This document shows positions 8,561-17,743 of a stretch of 64,000 bases of DNA, in pieces; within the stretch, counting starts at the first letter, position 1, and each line of letters opens with the position of its first letter. This DNA comes from Deinococcus radiotolerans (GTDB taxonomy: Bacteria; Deinococcota; Deinococci; Deinococcales; Deinococcaceae): assembly GCF_014647435.1 (NCBI RefSeq), contig NZ_BMPE01000012.1:37482-101481 (forward strand), given 5' to 3'. The position numbers were made by a program, and so were the translations under genes. The notes below the pieces were generated by a model. It did not search any database. It was given only the letters and a program-made list of their open reading frames with translations, and had not been told where the DNA came from.

Positions 8561-9478
8561 TCATGCGTCGTACCTTCGGGTGAGGAATTTGAGTTGAATG
8601 ACGGTGATCAGCAGGATGATCGCGAACAGCATCACGGTGACGGCGGACGCGTAGCCCATCTGGAAGCGGCCGAAGGCCAGCTGGTAGATGTACAGCGCGA
8701 CGGTGGTCGTGCTGCTGAGCGGGCCGCCCTGGTCGGTGAAGTTCAGGTTGACGACCTGCGTGAACAGTTGCAGGTAGGCGATGGTGCCCGTCACGACGCT
8801 GAACACGATGGTGGGGTTGAGCAGGGGCAGCGTGATGCGCCGGAAGGCCTGCGCGCCGGTGGCGCCGTCAATCTCGGCCGCTTCGAAGTACGTCCGGGGA
8901 ATCGCGGCGAGGCCGGCCAGGAACAGCACGATCTGGAAGCCGAGGTTCTGCCAGACGACCAGGGCGGCGGTGGTGCCCAGCGCCTGGGACGGGGACGTCA
9001 GGAAGCCCTGCGCGGGCAGGTGCAGCCAGGTCAGGAAGGTGTTGACGGGCCCGAACTGCGGGCTGAACAGCCACTGCCACACCCAGGCGGCCGCGACGAT
9101 CGGGGTGACGTACGGCGCGAAGTACAGCGCGCGGTACAGGCCGCGCAGGGCCGTCACCCGCGAGAGCATCACCGCCACGGCCAGGCCGAGCGCGATCTGG
9201 ACGGGCACGCCGATGAGGGTGTACACCGCGGTGTTCTTCAGCGCGGTCAGGAAGCGCTCGTCCTGCGCGAGCCGGGTGTAGTTTTCCAGACCGACGAACG
9301 GCTGGGTGTCTTTGAGGATGTTCCAGTCGAAGAGGCTCATGCGCAGGGCCATGAGGGTCGGCAGGAACCGCACGATCAGGAAGAAGAGCAGCGGCACCGC
9401 CAGGAAGAGGTACGCGGTGCGGGTCTGCTGCCGCCGGATGGCCCCGCCGGGCGGGCGGGCCTTACTTGTAGTACTCAT
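8561..9478 (-). CDS. Carbohydrate ABC importer, inner-membrane permease (MalF/UgpA type)
   Basis: A 305-residue permease with the EAA loop (EAAEIDGATGAQAFRRITLP) and a long first periplasmic segment containing GLENYTRL, the usual MalF/UgpA pattern. Six membrane helices are visible. It overlaps the binding-protein gene by 17 bp, which indicates translational coupling. It forms the transmembrane pore with the MalG-like partner. Confidence 0.9.
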   Translation of the reverse strand: MSTTSKARPPGGAIRRQQTRTAYLFLAVPLLFFLIVRFLPTLMALRMSLFDWNILKDTQPFVGLENYTRLAQDERFLTALKNTAVYTLIGVPVQIALGLAVAVMLSRVTALRGLYRALYFAPYVTPIVAAAWVWQWLFSPQFGPVNTFLTWLHLPAQGFLTSPSQALGTTAALVVWQNLGFQIVLFLAGLAAIPRTYFEAAEIDGATGAQAFRRITLPLLNPTIVFSVVTGTIAYLQLFTQVVNLNFTDQGGPLSSTTTVALYIYQLAFGRFQMGYASAVTVMLFAIILLITVIQLKFLTRRYDA

Positions 9479-10703
9479 TCAGGAGTTTCTGCTCGTCGGC
9501 TGCGGCGCGCTTGAGGGCGCTGGCGGGCGTGGCGCCCTGCAGGATCACGCTGTTGATGGCGTCCACCCAGGCTTTGCGCTGCCCGGCTTCATCCACGAAC
9601 AGGGTCGAGTGCGCGAAGGGCAGCGCGGCCACGAACGGGCCGTACACCGGGTCGCGGCGCAGGGTGGCGTCGCTGGACAGTTTCTTCCCGGCGGGAATCT
9701 CCCCGACGTTCTTGAGCCAGGTGCGCTGCGTGTCGGCGCTCGTGAGGAACTTCAGGAACTTCACGGCCGCGTCGAGTTTGTCGCCCTTGGCGTTCTTGGT
9801 GATGCCGTTGACCCAGTACGAGCCGAAGTTGCTGCGGACGCTGCTGCCGCTGAACGTCGGGAGGTTCAGGACGCCCCAGTTGAACTTCGCACCTTTCTGG
9901 ATCGTGGCCACGGCGAACGACCCGTCGATGATCATGCCGACCTTCCCGGCGATGAACGCGTCGCGGTAGCTGTTGTTGCCGGGGAAGAAGTTCGGCGTGC
10001 CGAGCTTGTACTTGGTGTACAGCTCGGTGTAGAAGGTCATGGCTTTCAGGCCGGCGGCGCTGTCGTACGTGACCTGCTTGCCGTCCGCGGAGTACGGCGA
10101 GCCGCCGTACTGCCGCACGAGCACCTCGCGCAGCATGTGGTAGTCCTGCCCGTCGGGCTGAATGCCGAAGCCGAGCTGCGTGAAGCGGGGTGGGGCGCCC
10201 TTGACGATCTTCTGGGACGCCGCGATGAATTCCTCCCACGTGCGGGGCGGGGTGAGCACGCCGGACGCCTTGAAGAGGTCTTTGTTGTAGAACACCGCCA
10301 GGGTGCGCACGCTTGTCGGGAGGGCGTAGTACTTCCCGCCGATCTTGCTGGTCTTGATCATCGGCACGAAATCCCGCTCGATGGCGGCGGTGGGGAAGTC
10401 CTTGGCGGGCAGGGGCTGCAGGTACCCGCTGTCGACGTACTGCGGCAGCCAGCCGTAGAAGAGGTTCACCACGTCGGGGCCCTGCCCGGCGGGGACGCTC
10501 GAGGCGACTTTCTGGTTGTACGCGTCGTACGGGAAGGTCTCCTGCTTGATCTTGATGTCCGGGTTCTGCGCCTCGAACTGCTTGATCAGGTCGTTCATGG
10601 TGCTGACCTTGCTCGCGTAGTCGTACTGCCAGTAGGTCAGGGTGACGGGCGCGGCGGAGGCGGTGACGGTCAGGGCGAGGGCCAGCGTGACGAGGTGTTT
10701 CAT
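9462..10703 (-). CDS. Sugar ABC importer, extracytoplasmic solute-binding protein (family 1)
   Basis: The start is ATG 10703, preceded by AAGGAG at 7 bp. The 413-residue product has a cleavable signal peptide (MKHLVTLALALTVTASA) without a lipobox Cys. The mature protein is a family-1 sugar-binding protein: LTYWQYDYASKVSTMNDLI at the N-terminus, QFEAQNPDIKIK, then the FYNKDLFKASGV and TWEEFIAASQKI blocks. It delivers the substrate to the two permeases encoded downstream. Aromatic residues are frequent in the binding-cleft segments, as usual for sugar binders. Confidence 0.92.
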   Translation of the reverse strand: MKHLVTLALALTVTASAAPVTLTYWQYDYASKVSTMNDLIKQFEAQNPDIKIKQETFPYDAYNQKVASSVPAGQGPDVVNLFYGWLPQYVDSGYLQPLPAKDFPTAAIERDFVPMIKTSKIGGKYYALPTSVRTLAVFYNKDLFKASGVLTPPRTWEEFIAASQKIVKGAPPRFTQLGFGIQPDGQDYHMLREVLVRQYGGSPYSADGKQVTYDSAAGLKAMTFYTELYTKYKLGTPNFFPGNNSYRDAFIAGKVGMIIDGSFAVATIQKGAKFNWGVLNLPTFSGSSVRSNFGSYWVNGITKNAKGDKLDAAVKFLKFLTSADTQRTWLKNVGEIPAGKKLSSDATLRRDPVYGPFVAALPFAHSTLFVDEAGQRKAWVDAINSVILQGATPASALKRAAADEQKLLNEYYK

Positions 10704-10740
10704 GGGGTCTCCTTCCAACAGGGGGTGGGGGGGGTACGGT

Positions 10741-13035
10741 TCAGCGGCCGAGGGTGACGCGGGGCCAGAGGTACGGCAGGGCCTGCTTGCCGCCCCAGCT
10801 GAACGACGCCCAGGCGAGGCCGCTCTGGCTGATGTTGGCGCCCGGCCGGGCGTTGGCGGTGTCGCCGTCGTACAGCACGACGTTCAGGCCCAGGGTGTCG
10901 CCGGGTTTCGGCTGGGTCGGCATGGCCGCCCAGGGAATCCGGAATTCGAGGTCGTAGCCGCCGTCCGTGCGGCGCGACGCGACCTGCATGCCGGGCGCCG
11001 TGGTTTCCATCGGGCCCTGCCGGGCGTCGGCGTCCCGGAAGCCGCGCGCGCCGAAGCCGGCGGTGGTGCAGGGGAACGCCGCGGCCATCAGCGTGGTGGA
11101 CGTGTCGCGGCTCGCGCCGCTGGGATCCACGGTGATGCCGATCGCGTCTGAACGCAGCTGCGCCTTGACGTCGTCCGGCGCGATGTTGCAGGCCACCAGC
11201 TCGTCCTTGACGCTCACGCCGGCGTACAGGTACGTGTCGTCGTAGGCGAGTTTGAACTGCGCGCTGGCGTCGGCGGGACTGTCCGGCGCGGCGCGCCACC
11301 ACAGGTCGGCCGGGCCGATGGCGCTGCCGGCGGCCTGCGCCAGGTCACTCAGGTCCCCGTCGATGACCGGGGGGACGCTCACCCGCTGGACGGTCAGGCT
11401 GGGCAGCAGGTACGCGCTGGCCAGGTCACTGAACGACCCGGCGTTGACGCTCAGGGGCACCAGGGCGCTCTGCTTCCCGGCGGGCAGCGCCGCCGGGCTG
11501 GCGGTCAGGGTCACGGTCAGGTCCTGCTGCTCGCCGGGTTTCAGGGTGTACGTGGGCAGAGGGCCGGCCGTCACGCCCGCCGGGAGGGTCAGGGCCAGCG
11601 CGCCGCTGGCCGGCTGGGCGGTGCGGTTGGTGACGGTGACGCGCACCGGCGTCGGCTGCCCCACCACGAGGGGGAGGCGGGTGGGGAGGCGGCCGGTCAC
11701 CCACTCGGTGCCGGTGTCCCGCGCGAAGGCCTGATACGCCGCGATGTCGAAGGTGGGGGCGAACTGCGCGGCCACGGCCGGCACGGGCCGGACGTGCGTC
11801 ACGGTCTGCCCCGCGACCGGCTGGCCGTCCTGCCGGGCGGCGTACCCCACCGTGAGCAGGGTCGACTCCGCCGGCGCGCCGGCGGGCGCCGTGACCTGGA
11901 ACGTGGCCGTGACGGTCGCCCCGGGGCGGACGGTCTGCGCGGCGGGCGCGCCCTGCACGGTCCAGCCGTCCGGGCCGCTCACCTGCAGGGTCAGGTCCGT
12001 GAGGTCGGTCTTCCCGGCGTTCGTGAACGTCACCGTCACGGCCGACGGCTGCGCGAGGCCGATCTCGTAACTGGCGGGCGCCGCGCTCAGGCGGACGGTG
12101 GCGGGACTGCCGGTCTGCGCGCTGAACACGCCGTCCACCAGGGACGTTTCCTTCACGGGGGTCGGCACGCGGCTCGCGACGAGCATGAACGTCTCCGGCG
12201 TCGCCGCGCGGGCCGGCAGGGTGTTCGTGGTGTCCCAGCCCTGACTGCGGTAGTTGAACTGCGCGACGCTCTTCAGATCGGCGTACCGCAGGCGGGCGCT
12301 GCGGGACACGTCATCGGTGGGCACCGCGATGGTCGCGGCGTCCGCACTCGGGGGGTAGTAGTAGAGCTTCAGGGGCGTGAAGGGCCGCAGGCCCTCGGCG
12401 GCCAGGTCCGGGCAGGCGGCCTCGTCACCGGCGGCATTGAATGCGAGCGTGGCCGCGCGGGCGGCCATCTGATGCTGGCCGTGCGTGCCCGGTCCGGGCC
12501 ACATCGTGACCAGCACCTCGGGCCGGCGCAGCCGCACGAGCCGCACCACGTCACACAAGAACCGGTCGCCGCCCCATTTCTGCGCGGTTTCCTCCGCGGA
12601 CAGCGTGAAGTAGAAGTCCTGCAGGCCCAGGAAGTGCGGGCTGTCGATGCCCAGCATGCTCAGGGAGCGGCGCTCCTCCTCCTGCCGGATCAGGCCGAGC
12701 GCCCGGCCGGTCTCGGGACCCGTGGCGTTGCCGCCCCCCTCCCCGCCCGTGAGGGTGATCACGGTGGCTTTGAGCCCCCCGTCGAGCACGTACCGCGCGA
12801 AGGTGCCGGAGACGCCCCCGTCGTCGTCCGGGTGCGCGCCGATGAACATCAGGTCGACGTCCATCAGGTCGGCGCCACTGACACTCGCGCCGTAACTGCC
12901 CGCCCCCGGCGTGACCTGCGCGCCCGCGTGGGTGAGGGCGGCGCCCAGCGCGGCCGTGACGAGCAGCGTCGACGCGAGGCGCCCTGAGCGGTGGGCGGCG
13001 GCCCTGCTGGTCTTGCGGTGGTCTGATCGGTTCAT
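10741..13035 (-). CDS. Secreted PIG-L family deacetylase with C-terminal carbohydrate-binding-like domain
   Basis: A 764-residue exported protein. After a long N-terminal signal (basic region, then LASTLLVTAALGAALTHAGAQ), residues about 55-270 form a PIG-L domain with MFIGAHPDDDGG and GTHGQHQMAAR as metal-binding motifs. The middle (about 310-530) contains two Ig-like NEW3-type domains (SAVTVTFTNAGKTDLTDLTL, TPVRVTVTNRTAQPASGALA). The C-terminal 190 residues (VSVPPVIDGDLSDLAQA, YLYAGVSVKDE, DLEFRIPWAAM) match the CBM9/DOMON-like sugar-binding fold. It probably deacetylates a glycoconjugate outside the membrane before uptake. It overlaps the lyase gene by 4 bp and ends 37 bp before the binding-protein start. 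Confidence 0.85.
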   Translation of the reverse strand: MNRSDHRKTSRAAAHRSGRLASTLLVTAALGAALTHAGAQVTPGAGSYGASVSGADLMDVDLMFIGAHPDDDGGVSGTFARYVLDGGLKATVITLTGGEGGGNATGPETGRALGLIRQEEERRSLSMLGIDSPHFLGLQDFYFTLSAEETAQKWGGDRFLCDVVRLVRLRRPEVLVTMWPGPGTHGQHQMAARAATLAFNAAGDEAACPDLAAEGLRPFTPLKLYYYPPSADAATIAVPTDDVSRSARLRYADLKSVAQFNYRSQGWDTTNTLPARAATPETFMLVASRVPTPVKETSLVDGVFSAQTGSPATVRLSAAPASYEIGLAQPSAVTVTFTNAGKTDLTDLTLQVSGPDGWTVQGAPAAQTVRPGATVTATFQVTAPAGAPAESTLLTVGYAARQDGQPVAGQTVTHVRPVPAVAAQFAPTFDIAAYQAFARDTGTEWVTGRLPTRLPLVVGQPTPVRVTVTNRTAQPASGALALTLPAGVTAGPLPTYTLKPGEQQDLTVTLTASPAALPAGKQSALVPLSVNAGSFSDLASAYLLPSLTVQRVSVPPVIDGDLSDLAQAAGSAIGPADLWWRAAPDSPADASAQFKLAYDDTYLYAGVSVKDELVACNIAPDDVKAQLRSDAIGITVDPSGASRDTSTTLMAAAFPCTTAGFGARGFRDADARQGPMETTAPGMQVASRRTDGGYDLEFRIPWAAMPTQPKPGDTLGLNVVLYDGDTANARPGANISQSGLAWASFSWGGKQALPYLWPRVTLGR

Positions 13036-14462
13036 GCGGGTCCTCCTGTCAGGGCGCCCGGTGAGGCGCGCAAGTGGGTGTGGGCGTCCATGAAGCGCCG
13101 GGTGAGGGCGGCGTGGCGGTCCGTATCGGTGTTCAGGCGGTCACTGGCGCCGCGCAGCTGCGCGGCCACGACCTGCGGGGCCGGGCCGCCCAGCGTGACC
13201 CGGCGCGCGATGAAGCCCGCCGGGTCCAGGGCGGCCCGCAGGTCCGCCTCGGGCAGCGTGACGCCCACGCCCGCCAGGTCCAGGGGCGTGACGCTGCTCA
13301 GCGGGCGGTCCTCGGCGTGCAGCGCGGCGAGCAGGCGTTTGATGCGGGCGTGGGCGTCGCGGAAGCCGTCGCCGGTGAACCGGGTGATCGCGTCGGCGAG
13401 TTCCGTCACGACTGATTCCCCCTGCCGCGCTTCGTGCAGCCAGCCCTCCCGGTTCACGAACGGCGCGGCGAGCGACGCCGTGAGCAGCTCGGTGCCCTCG
13501 CGGAACTCCTGCCACATGCCGTGCAGGGACGGCTGCATGTCCGGCCCGGGATCGTTGATGTCCCCGAACGGGACGTTGTGGGTGCTCAGCGTGACGCTCT
13601 GCGCCATGCCGATGGCCTTACTGAACTTCGTGCGGGCATGCTCGAGCGCGACCGGATTACGTTTCTGCGGCATCACGCTGCTGCCCTGCACGAGGCCGTC
13701 TTCCAGCGCGATCAGGCCGCGCGACGCCCAGAAGAGCAGGTCATGCAGCACGCGGGAGAGGGTCGTCGACGCGACCATGACCGTACTGGCCAGCTCGACC
13801 TGCCAGTCGCTGGCACTCACGGCGTCGTACGTGTTCTCCAGCGGGCCGTCGAAGGCCAGCAGCTCCGCCGTGCGCGCCCGGTCAATCGGGAAGCTCGTCC
13901 CGCCGAGCGCGACGGCGCCCATCGGGCTGAGGTTCAGCCGGCTCAGCGCGCCCAGCATCCGCTGTGTATCCCGGGCGAGGTTGCTCTCCACGGCGCTCAG
14001 GTAATGGGCGAGCGTGGTCGGCTGCGCCGGCTGGTGATGCGTGTACGCCACGATCACCGTGTCCAGTTCACGCTGCGCGAACGCCAGCAGTGTGCGGCGC
14101 AGGGTCAGCACCCGGTGAAGGGCGCGCATCAGCCGCAGCCGGGCACTCAGCCGGTAGATCGTCATGTCGAGATCGTTGCGTGACAGCGCCGTGCGCAGCG
14201 CGCCCGCGGCCGCCGGATCCCGCCGCACGAGCGCCTGATCGAGCGTGAAGAACACGTCCTCGATCCGCGGGTCGTACGGGGGAAAGGGCTCCTCCCGCAG
14301 CGCCTGCAGGTGCCGGGCGGCCGCGTCGGCGTGCTGGACGCCGCAGCGGCCGAGCATCAGCGCGTGCGCGGTCAACGCGTCGAACAGGTGCGGCAGCAGG
14401 TGCTCAGTGGCGTACTGGTAATCCGGCTGCAACACCGCCTTGAGGTACACGTCATGCCACAT
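13032..14462 (-). CDS. Argininosuccinate lyase-like enzyme (fumarase/aspartase superfamily)
   Basis: A 476-residue protein starting at ATG 14462. The superfamily signature GSSVMPQKRNPVALEHAR, containing the catalytic Ser loop, is intact, and the ASL blocks DVIVAYTHHQPAQPTTL-like (here DTVIVAYTHHQPAQPTT) and ALGGTSFPIDR are recognisable. Such enzymes eliminate fumarate from N-succinyl or O-linked C4 acids. The genetic setting, in a sugar import and deacetylation operon without arg genes, argues against a role in arginine synthesis. A substrate bearing a succinyl or malyl group joined to an amino sugar is possible but unproven. The start overlaps the ROK gene by 11 bp. Confidence 0.8.
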   Translation of the reverse strand: MWHDVYLKAVLQPDYQYATEHLLPHLFDALTAHALMLGRCGVQHADAAARHLQALREEPFPPYDPRIEDVFFTLDQALVRRDPAAAGALRTALSRNDLDMTIYRLSARLRLMRALHRVLTLRRTLLAFAQRELDTVIVAYTHHQPAQPTTLAHYLSAVESNLARDTQRMLGALSRLNLSPMGAVALGGTSFPIDRARTAELLAFDGPLENTYDAVSASDWQVELASTVMVASTTLSRVLHDLLFWASRGLIALEDGLVQGSSVMPQKRNPVALEHARTKFSKAIGMAQSVTLSTHNVPFGDINDPGPDMQPSLHGMWQEFREGTELLTASLAAPFVNREGWLHEARQGESVVTELADAITRFTGDGFRDAHARIKRLLAALHAEDRPLSSVTPLDLAGVGVTLPEADLRAALDPAGFIARRVTLGGPAPQVVAAQLRGASDRLNTDTDRHAALTRRFMDAHTHLRASPGALTGGPA

Positions 14463-15474
14463 GACCCGCTCCTTGTGCGCCGCGCGGACGCAGCCCGGAC
14501 TCCGGGCCGGCCAGCAGCCGGTCCCGGCACAGCCGGACCGCGCACACGGCGGCCCCACGCCGCGCCGCGTCCGCCGCGTCCGGCTCCTGAACGACCTGCA
14601 CCGAGGGGGGCAGCAGACCCTCGAGCCGACCTGCGAGTTCACTGCCCCGCCCGCCCTGGAGGCTGAGTACCACCCGCTCCAGGTCCAGCGCGTGACACAG
14701 CCCGGCCACGAGGTACGCCGTCGCCGAGAGCCGCGCGGACGCCGAGAGCTGCTCGAGCAGCACGTCCGCGTCCCGGTGCGGCCAGGGGGTCCGCCCCAGC
14801 TCGCCGGCCCGGCCCTGCACGCCCCGGTAGAGCACGCCGCCCAGGATGAAGCCCATGCCCGTGCCACTGGCCCGCTCGACGAGCGCGGCCAGGTGCGTCA
14901 ACTGCGGGCTGCCCGCATGGGCGGCCAGGGCCACCAGGTTCGCGTCGTTCTCGAACCAGACGGGCACGCCCAGGCGCCGCAGCGCCGCCACGTCCAGTTG
15001 CGGCACCGCGTTCGGTTCGCCGAGCTCACCGGCCGCGTCGACCGGGGCGGGCAGGCCGATGAGCACGCCCCGCAGCGGCCCGAACCGCGCGTCGAGGGCG
15101 CAGGTGCGGACGAGGTCCGCACTGGCCTGCGTCAGATCCGCCGCGGCCACCTGCCGGGTCAGGCCCACCGCCGACTGGTCCGCGAGGCTCACGATCTGCG
15201 CGGACATCACGTCCGGTTGCAGATCGATGGCCACCACCGTGCCGAGGTCCGGGGCTGGGGACACCACCTGGGCGGCCCGGCCAGGGGTCTGCTGCGCGCC
15301 GCGGGACAGGTACACGACGCGCTCGTCGAGCAGCTGCTGCACCACGGCATTGACGGTGACCTGCGACAGGCCCGTGTGCTGCGCGAGGAGAGGTCGAGTG
15401 AGGCCGCGTCGGTCAAGGATCAGCTCAAGGATCTGCCGGCGGTTATGACGCCGCAGTGCATGTGGTTGGCTCAT
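14452..15474 (-). CDS. ROK-family transcriptional repressor
   Basis: A 340-residue protein with an N-terminal winged helix-turn-helix (LTRPLLAQHTGLSQVTVNAV) followed by a ROK domain beginning near residue 75 (VVAIDLQPDVMSAQIVSLAD). The sugar-binding ENDAN motif is intact (VWFENDANLVALAAHAG), but the downstream ROK zinc site CxCGxxGCxE is not recognisable, so it is a regulator rather than a kinase. It is the first gene of the operon and overlaps the lyase gene. By analogy to NagC/XylR it should repress the operon until the imported sugar binds. Confidence 0.85.
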   Translation of the reverse strand: MSQPHALRRHNRRQILELILDRRGLTRPLLAQHTGLSQVTVNAVVQQLLDERVVYLSRGAQQTPGRAAQVVSPAPDLGTVVAIDLQPDVMSAQIVSLADQSAVGLTRQVAAADLTQASADLVRTCALDARFGPLRGVLIGLPAPVDAAGELGEPNAVPQLDVAALRRLGVPVWFENDANLVALAAHAGSPQLTHLAALVERASGTGMGFILGGVLYRGVQGRAGELGRTPWPHRDADVLLEQLSASARLSATAYLVAGLCHALDLERVVLSLQGGRGSELAGRLEGLLPPSVQVVQEPDAADAARRGAAVCAVRLCRDRLLAGPESGLRPRGAQGAGHVA

Positions 15475-15484
15475 GGCCCCCCTT

Positions 15485-15503
15485 GTTAAGAAACTTTATG
15501 AAC
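15485..15503 (-). promoter_or_regulatory. Possible operator of the ROK repressor
   Basis: The AT-rich imperfect inverted repeat GTTAAGAAACTTTATGAAC lies 11 bp in front of the ROK start codon and stands out in otherwise GC-rich DNA. Upstream on the minus strand is a possible -35 TTGACC (15540-15545). Position and composition fit an autoregulatory ROK site, but symmetry is weak. Confidence 0.3.
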
Positions 15504-15848
15504 TGATGGCCACCTTACACCCGGTACCGCTCCAGCACAGGTCAACCTGACCACAGGGCCCATTGATGGAGAAAACATGAAGAGATTGGTCACCACCACT
15601 GCACGGATGACTCACGCAGATCGTGTGGACGGGGCGCGCTGGGCGGCACCAGCAGTGGTCCGGCCTGCAACCGGCGTCAGGGGGCCTACCCTGCAGCTGC
15701 ACTGGCTTGGCGACCGGCAGCCCGGTGGCGGGCTCCTGCGCAGCCCAGCCGCGCCCAGCGTTCTGGCGGGGACGGCGCGCACGCGGCGGGCCCCCCGTTC
15801 AGGCCCTCTACCCGCGGCGCCGTTCAAGCACCGCTCTGCCGGGCGAAT
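15504..15848. other. Gene-free spacer between sugar operon and rep
   Basis: No convincing gene is present on either strand. The left part should hold the sugar-operon promoter. The right part leads into the 3' end of the rep gene. Nothing else stands out. Confidence 0.4.
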
Positions 15849-15866
15849 CCCACAGGTATGTCTCAG
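15849..15866 (+). repeat. Isolated iteron copy at the rep stop codon
   Basis: CCCACAGGTATGTCTCAG, a one-base variant of the origin iteron, overlaps the stop codon of the minus-strand rep gene. This leaves iteron-type sites on both sides of rep. Confidence 0.75.
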
Positions 15867-17254
15867 GCCAGCTCATCCACCGGCCGCGCGCTGGCAAGTC
15901 GCTGCAGGTGCGCCTTGAGATCATCGACGAACTGCTGCGCCTCAATCCGCGCCAGGCGGAGATGCGCTTCCGTGAGCAGGTGCGCCGGGTCGAGCCGGCC
16001 TCTCATCACCTCGTGCCGCAACTGGTCGAGTTCAATCAACGTGAACCGCTTCGAGAAAAGCAGGCTCACGCGCTTGACCGTGAACGTGGCCGCCTCGTCC
16101 GGCGTCAAGCCAGACAGTTCTTCACTCCAAGTCGGCAGCACCGGGTCCGGAGCAGCCAGCCGCACCTTCACCTGAGGCGGCGCGGTCGTGGCGCGACCAG
16201 TCACTGGAACGGAATCAGGGTACTGATCCGGATTGCGAATCAGGTGCACGAGCGCGTGTGCGGCCGTCTTGCGCACGGTGAGCTGACCACTGCGCAGGAG
16301 GCGCTCAAACTGGTCGATACGGCTGAGCAGCACCGACTGCGTGTACTGCCGCGCGAGTTGCCGCGACACGCCGTCCGTAACGCCGTGGCCCCGCAGGCGG
16401 TTGAGCAGCGCCGGGCTGACGGGCGTGAACTCCGACGCGAACTGAAACCGCAGCCGCTGCGCGCGGCCGCGGCCCTCGACCGACACGGCCCGCAGGTACC
16501 CGCGGCGGACGAGTTCCTCGTGCGGTCCCTCCAGGGCCCGCCGGATCGAATCGGGCCGGGCTGAAGGCAGCTTGCACAGGTCCGCCCATTCGATCAACCC
16601 CACGTCGAACTCGTCCACGACGTCATCCGGATCTTCCGGGTTGTACCGCATCGCGTCGAGCAGCCGGAAGATGATCCGCGTCCGTGGGCGGGAGAGCGAC
16701 TGCATGAGCTCGATGTTCAGCGGTTTCGTGAACCCGCTCCGCAGGGACGCCACGAGCGGCTCGGCCAGACGCACCCGCAGCGTACTGCGGTCGTCGAACT
16801 GTCCCGACTGTCCCTGGTGCGTGTACTCGAGCAGCTCAATGAAATGGAAGCGGGCAGTCGTCCAACGGCGGTTCGGGTGGTCCCGCCAGCCTCCGGCGAT
16901 CTCGTACGACGTCGTATGCAGCCGGTCAAGGCTGGTCATCAGCATCTCGCGGTACTTGCCGTTTCGGTGGAACCCCGCGATCTGCATCAGGTCCGAGACC
17001 GCCAGGGTCATCTCACCGTCGTCGGGCATGCCGAGGCTCAGGTAATAATCGATCAGGGCGCTGCTGACGTCGTTATCGATGCCGTGCGGCACGCCGAGCT
17101 CCGGAAGCGCCCGGCAGGAGACGCGGACCATGCGTTCACCGTAGGGGTAGGTGACCTTCCAGGTGTTCAGCTCCCCGATCTGATCCTGAGCGGAGATCAG
17201 GTTCAGCCGTCCCCAGTTGAGATCGTCGAAGCTGTTGCGGCGTGGTTTGATCAT
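15863..17254 (-). CDS. repA: Plasmid replication initiator protein A (RepA-type)
   Basis: A 463-residue replication initiator that would bind the iterons upstream of its own gene and open the origin. The N-terminal half has the winged-helix pattern of RPA-type initiators: HGIDNDVSSALIDYY, DLMQIAGFHRNGKYREML, SLDRLHTTSYEI, then STLRVRLAEPLV and IIFRLLDAMR. The C-terminal 150 residues are basic and less conserved. Start ATG 17254 is preceded by a 12-bp palindrome and a paired CTTCTG/CAGAAG repeat that could serve autorepression. The gene reads away from the iteron array. Function is supported jointly by family pattern and by the adjacent iterons. Confidence 0.88.
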   Translation of the reverse strand: MIKPRRNSFDDLNWGRLNLISAQDQIGELNTWKVTYPYGERMVRVSCRALPELGVPHGIDNDVSSALIDYYLSLGMPDDGEMTLAVSDLMQIAGFHRNGKYREMLMTSLDRLHTTSYEIAGGWRDHPNRRWTTARFHFIELLEYTHQGQSGQFDDRSTLRVRLAEPLVASLRSGFTKPLNIELMQSLSRPRTRIIFRLLDAMRYNPEDPDDVVDEFDVGLIEWADLCKLPSARPDSIRRALEGPHEELVRRGYLRAVSVEGRGRAQRLRFQFASEFTPVSPALLNRLRGHGVTDGVSRQLARQYTQSVLLSRIDQFERLLRSGQLTVRKTAAHALVHLIRNPDQYPDSVPVTGRATTAPPQVKVRLAAPDPVLPTWSEELSGLTPDEAATFTVKRVSLLFSKRFTLIELDQLRHEVMRGRLDPAHLLTEAHLRLARIEAQQFVDDLKAHLQRLASARPVDELA

Positions 17255-17266
17255 GGGGGTCTCTGC

Positions 17267-17297
17267 TGTTGATCAACATACTTCTTCTGGACAGAAG
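17267..17297. promoter_or_regulatory. Palindromes in front of repA (candidate autoregulatory operator)
   Basis: TGTTGATCAACA (17267-17278) is a perfect 12-bp palindrome 13 bp from the rep ATG. CTTCTG-GA-CAGAAG (17284-17297) follows. Initiators of this type often repress their own gene through inverted iteron-like sites; these palindromes do not match the iteron sequence, so a different repressor is possible. Confidence 0.4.
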
Positions 17298-17376
17298 ATT
17301 CTGAAAAGATATGGTGAAAAAACACCACCAAAGACCAGCGAGGTGTGTCCTTCTGCACGCTGTTTTTGATCTCAAC

Positions 17377-17651
17377 CCCACAGGTGTGTCTCAGTGAATC
17401 ACACAGGTATGTCTCAGGCAGGCGCACCGAATCCCACAGGTGTGTCTCTCCAGCGGATCACAACCCCACAGGTGTGTCTCAGGCGCTTCCACAAGCGTGT
17501 CTCAGGAGCGTCCTGTGACACACCTGTGGGGTTTTCCTGTCATCCCACAGGTCTGTCTCAGGGCAAATGAGGGCCATCCCACAGGTGTGTCTCAGTGAAC
17601 CCCACAGGTGTGTCTCAGGCAAGCAGGCGAAATCCCACAGGTGTGTCTCAG
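17377..17651 (+). repeat. Iteron array, consensus CCCACAGGTGTGTCTCAG
   Basis: I count nine direct 18-bp copies: 17377, 17400 (CACACAGG variant), 17433, 17465, 17488 (variant), 17544, 17578, 17601 and 17634. One inverted copy lies at 17513-17530. Exact copies are at 17377, 17465, 17578, 17601 and 17634. Spacing is irregular (about 22-38 bp). Further copies lie at 15849 and 18265. Confidence 0.92.
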
Positions 17652-17743
17652 GCAACGCCGCTGCCCGGAAGCTGGGCAGCGGACCACTGCACCTGTGGCG
17701 TGACCGCGCTGTACGGAGCCATCTCCTGTACCCCTGACCCGCT

